Notes under the pieces: model-generated
Database searches by the model: none
Told to the model about the DNA's origin: nothing
What the model saw: only the letters and a program-made list of their open reading frames with translations
Origin: an uncultured Clostridia bacterium
GTDB lineage: Bacteria > Bacillota > Clostridia > Peptostreptococcales > Anaerovoracaceae
DNA length: 57,710 nt
Assembly: GCA_938009115.1 (NCBI GenBank)
Contig: CALLHZ010000059.1
Location: forward strand, 1 to 57,710
Reading direction: 5' to 3'
Translations under genes and position numbers: made by a program
In this document: piece after piece, positions 55,985-57,710 of the stretch
How the letters are laid out: every line of letters begins with the position of its first letter
Position numbering within the stretch: position 1 is the first letter of the stretch

Positions 55985-57379
55985 CTATGCCAGGATCCTG
56001 GCCAGCACATTGACCAGACGATCGATATCCCGCTGCGTATGGATCTCCGTGACGCAATACAGCGCCGCCTGCCCCAACCACGGAAATTCTTCGCTGAGAT
56101 TCTTGCCGCCGAAGATACCTTCGGACAGGAGTATCTTGTTGATCTCCTCCACGGTCTTTCCGCTTGCATTGAAGTCTACGACAAATTCCTTGAAAAACAA
56201 TCCGCCCATACTGTTGGCCTTGACGCCTTCGATCGCGTTCAGTTTTTGAACGGCATATCGGGCATTTTGCATACAGGTCTGCCCTACTTCTTCCATGCCC
56301 GCAGGCCCCATGGTTGCCAGATAAACGCCGGCGGTTAGACCCCAGAGGGCCGCCTGTGTTCCCACATATTCCTTGGCGCCGTCCCGATGGTGGCCGAAGG
56401 AGGTTCTGTCGTAGGCCACGTCGCCAAATCCGTACTCGCCCGGCTGAGCCGTGGGCGCAATCCCGAAAAGCCTGGAAGGATATTCATTCACATAGGCTTC
56501 CTCATCCCGGGTCGCCATAAAGCCGGCCAACCCTCCGCCGAAATTCATATGGATGCCCAGAGGCTGAAGTTCTCCGCAGACGATATCCGCGCCGTATTCT
56601 GAAGGCGGCGCCATGACGCCCAGAGTAATGGGATCCACTCCCACCAGACTCTCGGCGCCCGCTTCGTGAGCAATGCGGGAGATCTCCGCACCCCGGGTCT
56701 CGACGACGCCGAGGTAACTGGGATTCTCAAAATAAACACCCGCCGTGTCTTTGTTTACTTTGCGCTTCAGATCTTCAAGGTCGATCTGCCCGTCCTCGGT
56801 GCAGGCCACCGTTACAAACTCGGTTGTTGCCCGCCCGAAGTTTTCGATGATCGCCCGTTTTTGAGGGTCCAGGATCTCCGGCAAAACGATCTGCTTCCGT
56901 CCGGTCTTCCGCTGGGCCATACTGCAGGTGGTAGCTGCCGCCTGGGCCCAGTCGATGGCCGGAACATTCACCACATCCATGCCGACCAGCTCGGCCACCA
57001 TGCTCTGATATTCGAACTGGCTCTGGAAGCGGCCCAGCTCATTGTAGGGCTCGCCGCCGTAAGCGGTGAGAAATTCTCCCCGGGAGTTGATCTCGTCGCA
57101 AATGGCCGGAACATAATGCTGCCAGCAGCCTGCGCCCAGAAAGTTCAAATACTTCTTTCCGTCGCCGTCCCGGTCCAGCAGTTCTTCCACATATCTGCGC
57201 AGCTCATACTCGGATCCGAAAGCCTCGGGTATGTCCATCTCGCCCTTGAATTTCAGTTCGTCAGGCACATTTTTGTGCAGATCCTCCAGCGACTCCATCC
57301 CGAGAAATTCAAGCATTTCCTTCTCGATTTCAGGAACAGAGTTGGGGATATAGGGGTGATTGGGGAATCCTCTTTTCAT
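55985..57379 (-). CDS. gcvPA: glycine dehydrogenase (decarboxylating) subunit 1
   Basis: 464 residues, fold-type I PLP-like subunit lacking the PLP lysine. NFLGAGCWQHYVPAICDEI, GEFLTAYGGEPYNELGRFQSQFEYQ and MHFGGGLAGFMATRDE-like HMNFGGGLAGFMATRDE are characteristic. It forms the heterodimer with GcvPB encoded 19 nt downstream. The start is the ATG after AAGGAGA; an upstream in-frame ATG 11 codons earlier is not preceded by a site. It follows the SDR gene by 25 nt. Confidence 0.94.
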   Translation of the reverse strand: MKRGFPNHPYIPNSVPEIEKEMLEFLGMESLEDLHKNVPDELKFKGEMDIPEAFGSEYELRRYVEELLDRDGDGKKYLNFLGAGCWQHYVPAICDEINSRGEFLTAYGGEPYNELGRFQSQFEYQSMVAELVGMDVVNVPAIDWAQAAATTCSMAQRKTGRKQIVLPEILDPQKRAIIENFGRATTEFVTVACTEDGQIDLEDLKRKVNKDTAGVYFENPSYLGVVETRGAEISRIAHEAGAESLVGVDPITLGVMAPPSEYGADIVCGELQPLGIHMNFGGGLAGFMATRDEEAYVNEYPSRLFGIAPTAQPGEYGFGDVAYDRTSFGHHRDGAKEYVGTQAALWGLTAGVYLATMGPAGMEEVGQTCMQNARYAVQKLNAIEGVKANSMGGLFFKEFVVDFNASGKTVEEINKILLSEGIFGGKNLSEEFPWLGQAALYCVTEIHTQRDIDRLVNVLARILA

Positions 57380-57404
57380 GTCGTTCTCCTTTTCACTTAT
57401 ATTA

Positions 57405-57710
57405 TTATGCAATGCCGCCGCCGTCCACGACCAGCGCCGACCCCGTCACCCAGGAGGCAAGATCGCTGGCCAGGAAAAGCACTGCGTTGGCGATGTCTTC
57501 GGGCTGTCCGATCCGCGCGATGGGCCGGTCCGAGCCGCAGGAATTCAAAAACTCTTCTTCGGAAACCTGATCGTTGATGGCGCCGGTCTGATAACCTTCG
57601 TCGATCATCATGGCTGTAACAGTATCCCCGGGGCAGACGGAGTTGACGCGGATATTGTCCGGGCCGTGGTCGATGGCCATCGCCCGGGTCACGTTGACGA
57701 TGCCGCCCTT
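57405..57710 (-). CDS. short-chain dehydrogenase/reductase, N-terminus outside window
   Basis: Only the C-terminal 101 residues are inside. They begin at KGGIVNVTRAMAIDHGP, whose first Lys is the catalytic Lys of the YxxxK motif. They continue with IRVNSVCPGDTVT and end RIGQPEDIANAVLFLASDLASWVTGSALVVDGGGIA, the classic SDR end. The Rossmann fold and Tyr are unseen. It is the upstream gene of the gcvPA-gcvPB-acoX-dhaKL run, and may oxidise or reduce a pathway intermediate. Confidence 0.9.
   Translation of the reverse strand, partial: KGGIVNVTRAMAIDHGPDNIRVNSVCPGDTVTAMMIDEGYQTGAINDQVSEEEFLNSCGSDRPIARIGQPEDIANAVLFLASDLASWVTGSALVVDGGGIA

Noticed and set aside
55966..56169. A longer N-terminus for gcvPB
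   Set aside because: The extension lies inside gcvPA in another frame and is Arg/Ser-rich; the ATG at 55965 has a good SD and fits the family length.
1..57710. CRISPR arrays, insertion sequences, tRNA or rRNA genes
   Set aside because: No regularly spaced direct repeats, transposase motifs, attachment-site duplications or RNA gene signatures were seen; repeats found are terminators, operators and leader hairpins.

Overview
This 57.7 kb window is a gene-dense piece of a bacterial chromosome of roughly 55% GC. It looks like an anaerobic, endospore-lineage Firmicute (class Clostridia). The pointers are a leucine T-box leader, WhiA, a GerMN lipoprotein, strong AGGAGG ribosome sites, a trimeric NAD-linked [FeFe] hydrogenase, a two-subunit (anaerobe-type) glycine decarboxylase, a 3-keto-5-aminohexanoate cleavage enzyme and an alanine dehydrogenase-like gene. 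Together they suggest an amino-acid fermenter. A finer placement (for example Anaerovoracaceae or relatives) would be a guess. There are no rRNA or tRNA genes, CRISPR arrays, transposases or phage genes. Nearly all genes lie on the minus strand. The plus-strand exceptions are an Fe-S aldo-keto reductase, a two-gene FMN enzyme/FrlD-like kinase unit, a DtxR regulator, an HD protein, and an aminotransferase/PhzF pair.

Layout. 0-5.5 kb: DNA repair and regulators (exonuclease fragment, Ogg, AraC-GyrI regulator), a MarR regulator with its membrane protein and a clear self-operator, and a cobalamin-domain-less MetH-like protein. 5.5-9.6 kb: hydCBA, an NADH/ferredoxin-type [FeFe] hydrogenase. 9.7-14 kb: an RNHCP zinc-ribbon gene behind an elaborate leader, then a DUF4342 / response regulator / histidine kinase / PHP phosphatase operon. 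14-18 kb: flavodoxin, ZIP transporter, YgjP-type metallopeptidase, secreted SLH-like protein, hydrolase. 18-24 kb: aldo-keto reductase, hydroxyacyl-CoA dehydrogenase, a glutamate-synthase-like FMN protein with an FrlD-like kinase, and a DUF2130 coiled-coil/nuclease-like protein. 24-27 kb: feoAB and a divergent DtxR-type repressor around a perfect 12-bp inverted repeat.

27-32 kb: a compact whiA - EamA - APC permease - mreB - gerMN series. 32-35 kb: an HD protein that appears to be made from a leaderless mRNA, convergent with a membrane GGDEF-EAL protein. 35-43.5 kb: kce, rapZ, murB and a degenerate Fic-fold protein, and upstream of them leuACDB under a CUC-specifier T-box. 43.6-45.8 kb: aminotransferase and PhzF. 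45.8-50 kb: an ald-like gene with a canonical sigma-54 (-24/-12) promoter, next to a sigma-54 activator and a GPH transporter. 50-57.7 kb: one continuous minus-strand run SDR - gcvPA - gcvPB - AcoX-like kinase - dhaK - dhaL - GH25 lipoprotein - PspC.

The observations most worth follow-up are: (1) the RNHCP leader, where two nested mini-ORFs overlap two mutually exclusive hairpins, one of which sequesters the gene's Shine-Dalgarno; (2) the sigma-54 promoter of the ald-like gene with a nearby dedicated activator; (3) the leaderless HD-domain transcript; (4) a Fic fold that has lost its catalytic signature inside a cell-wall/leucine locus; and (5) the GOGAT-like FMN enzyme with a relocated CX2CX3CX3C motif, paired with an FrlD-like kinase.
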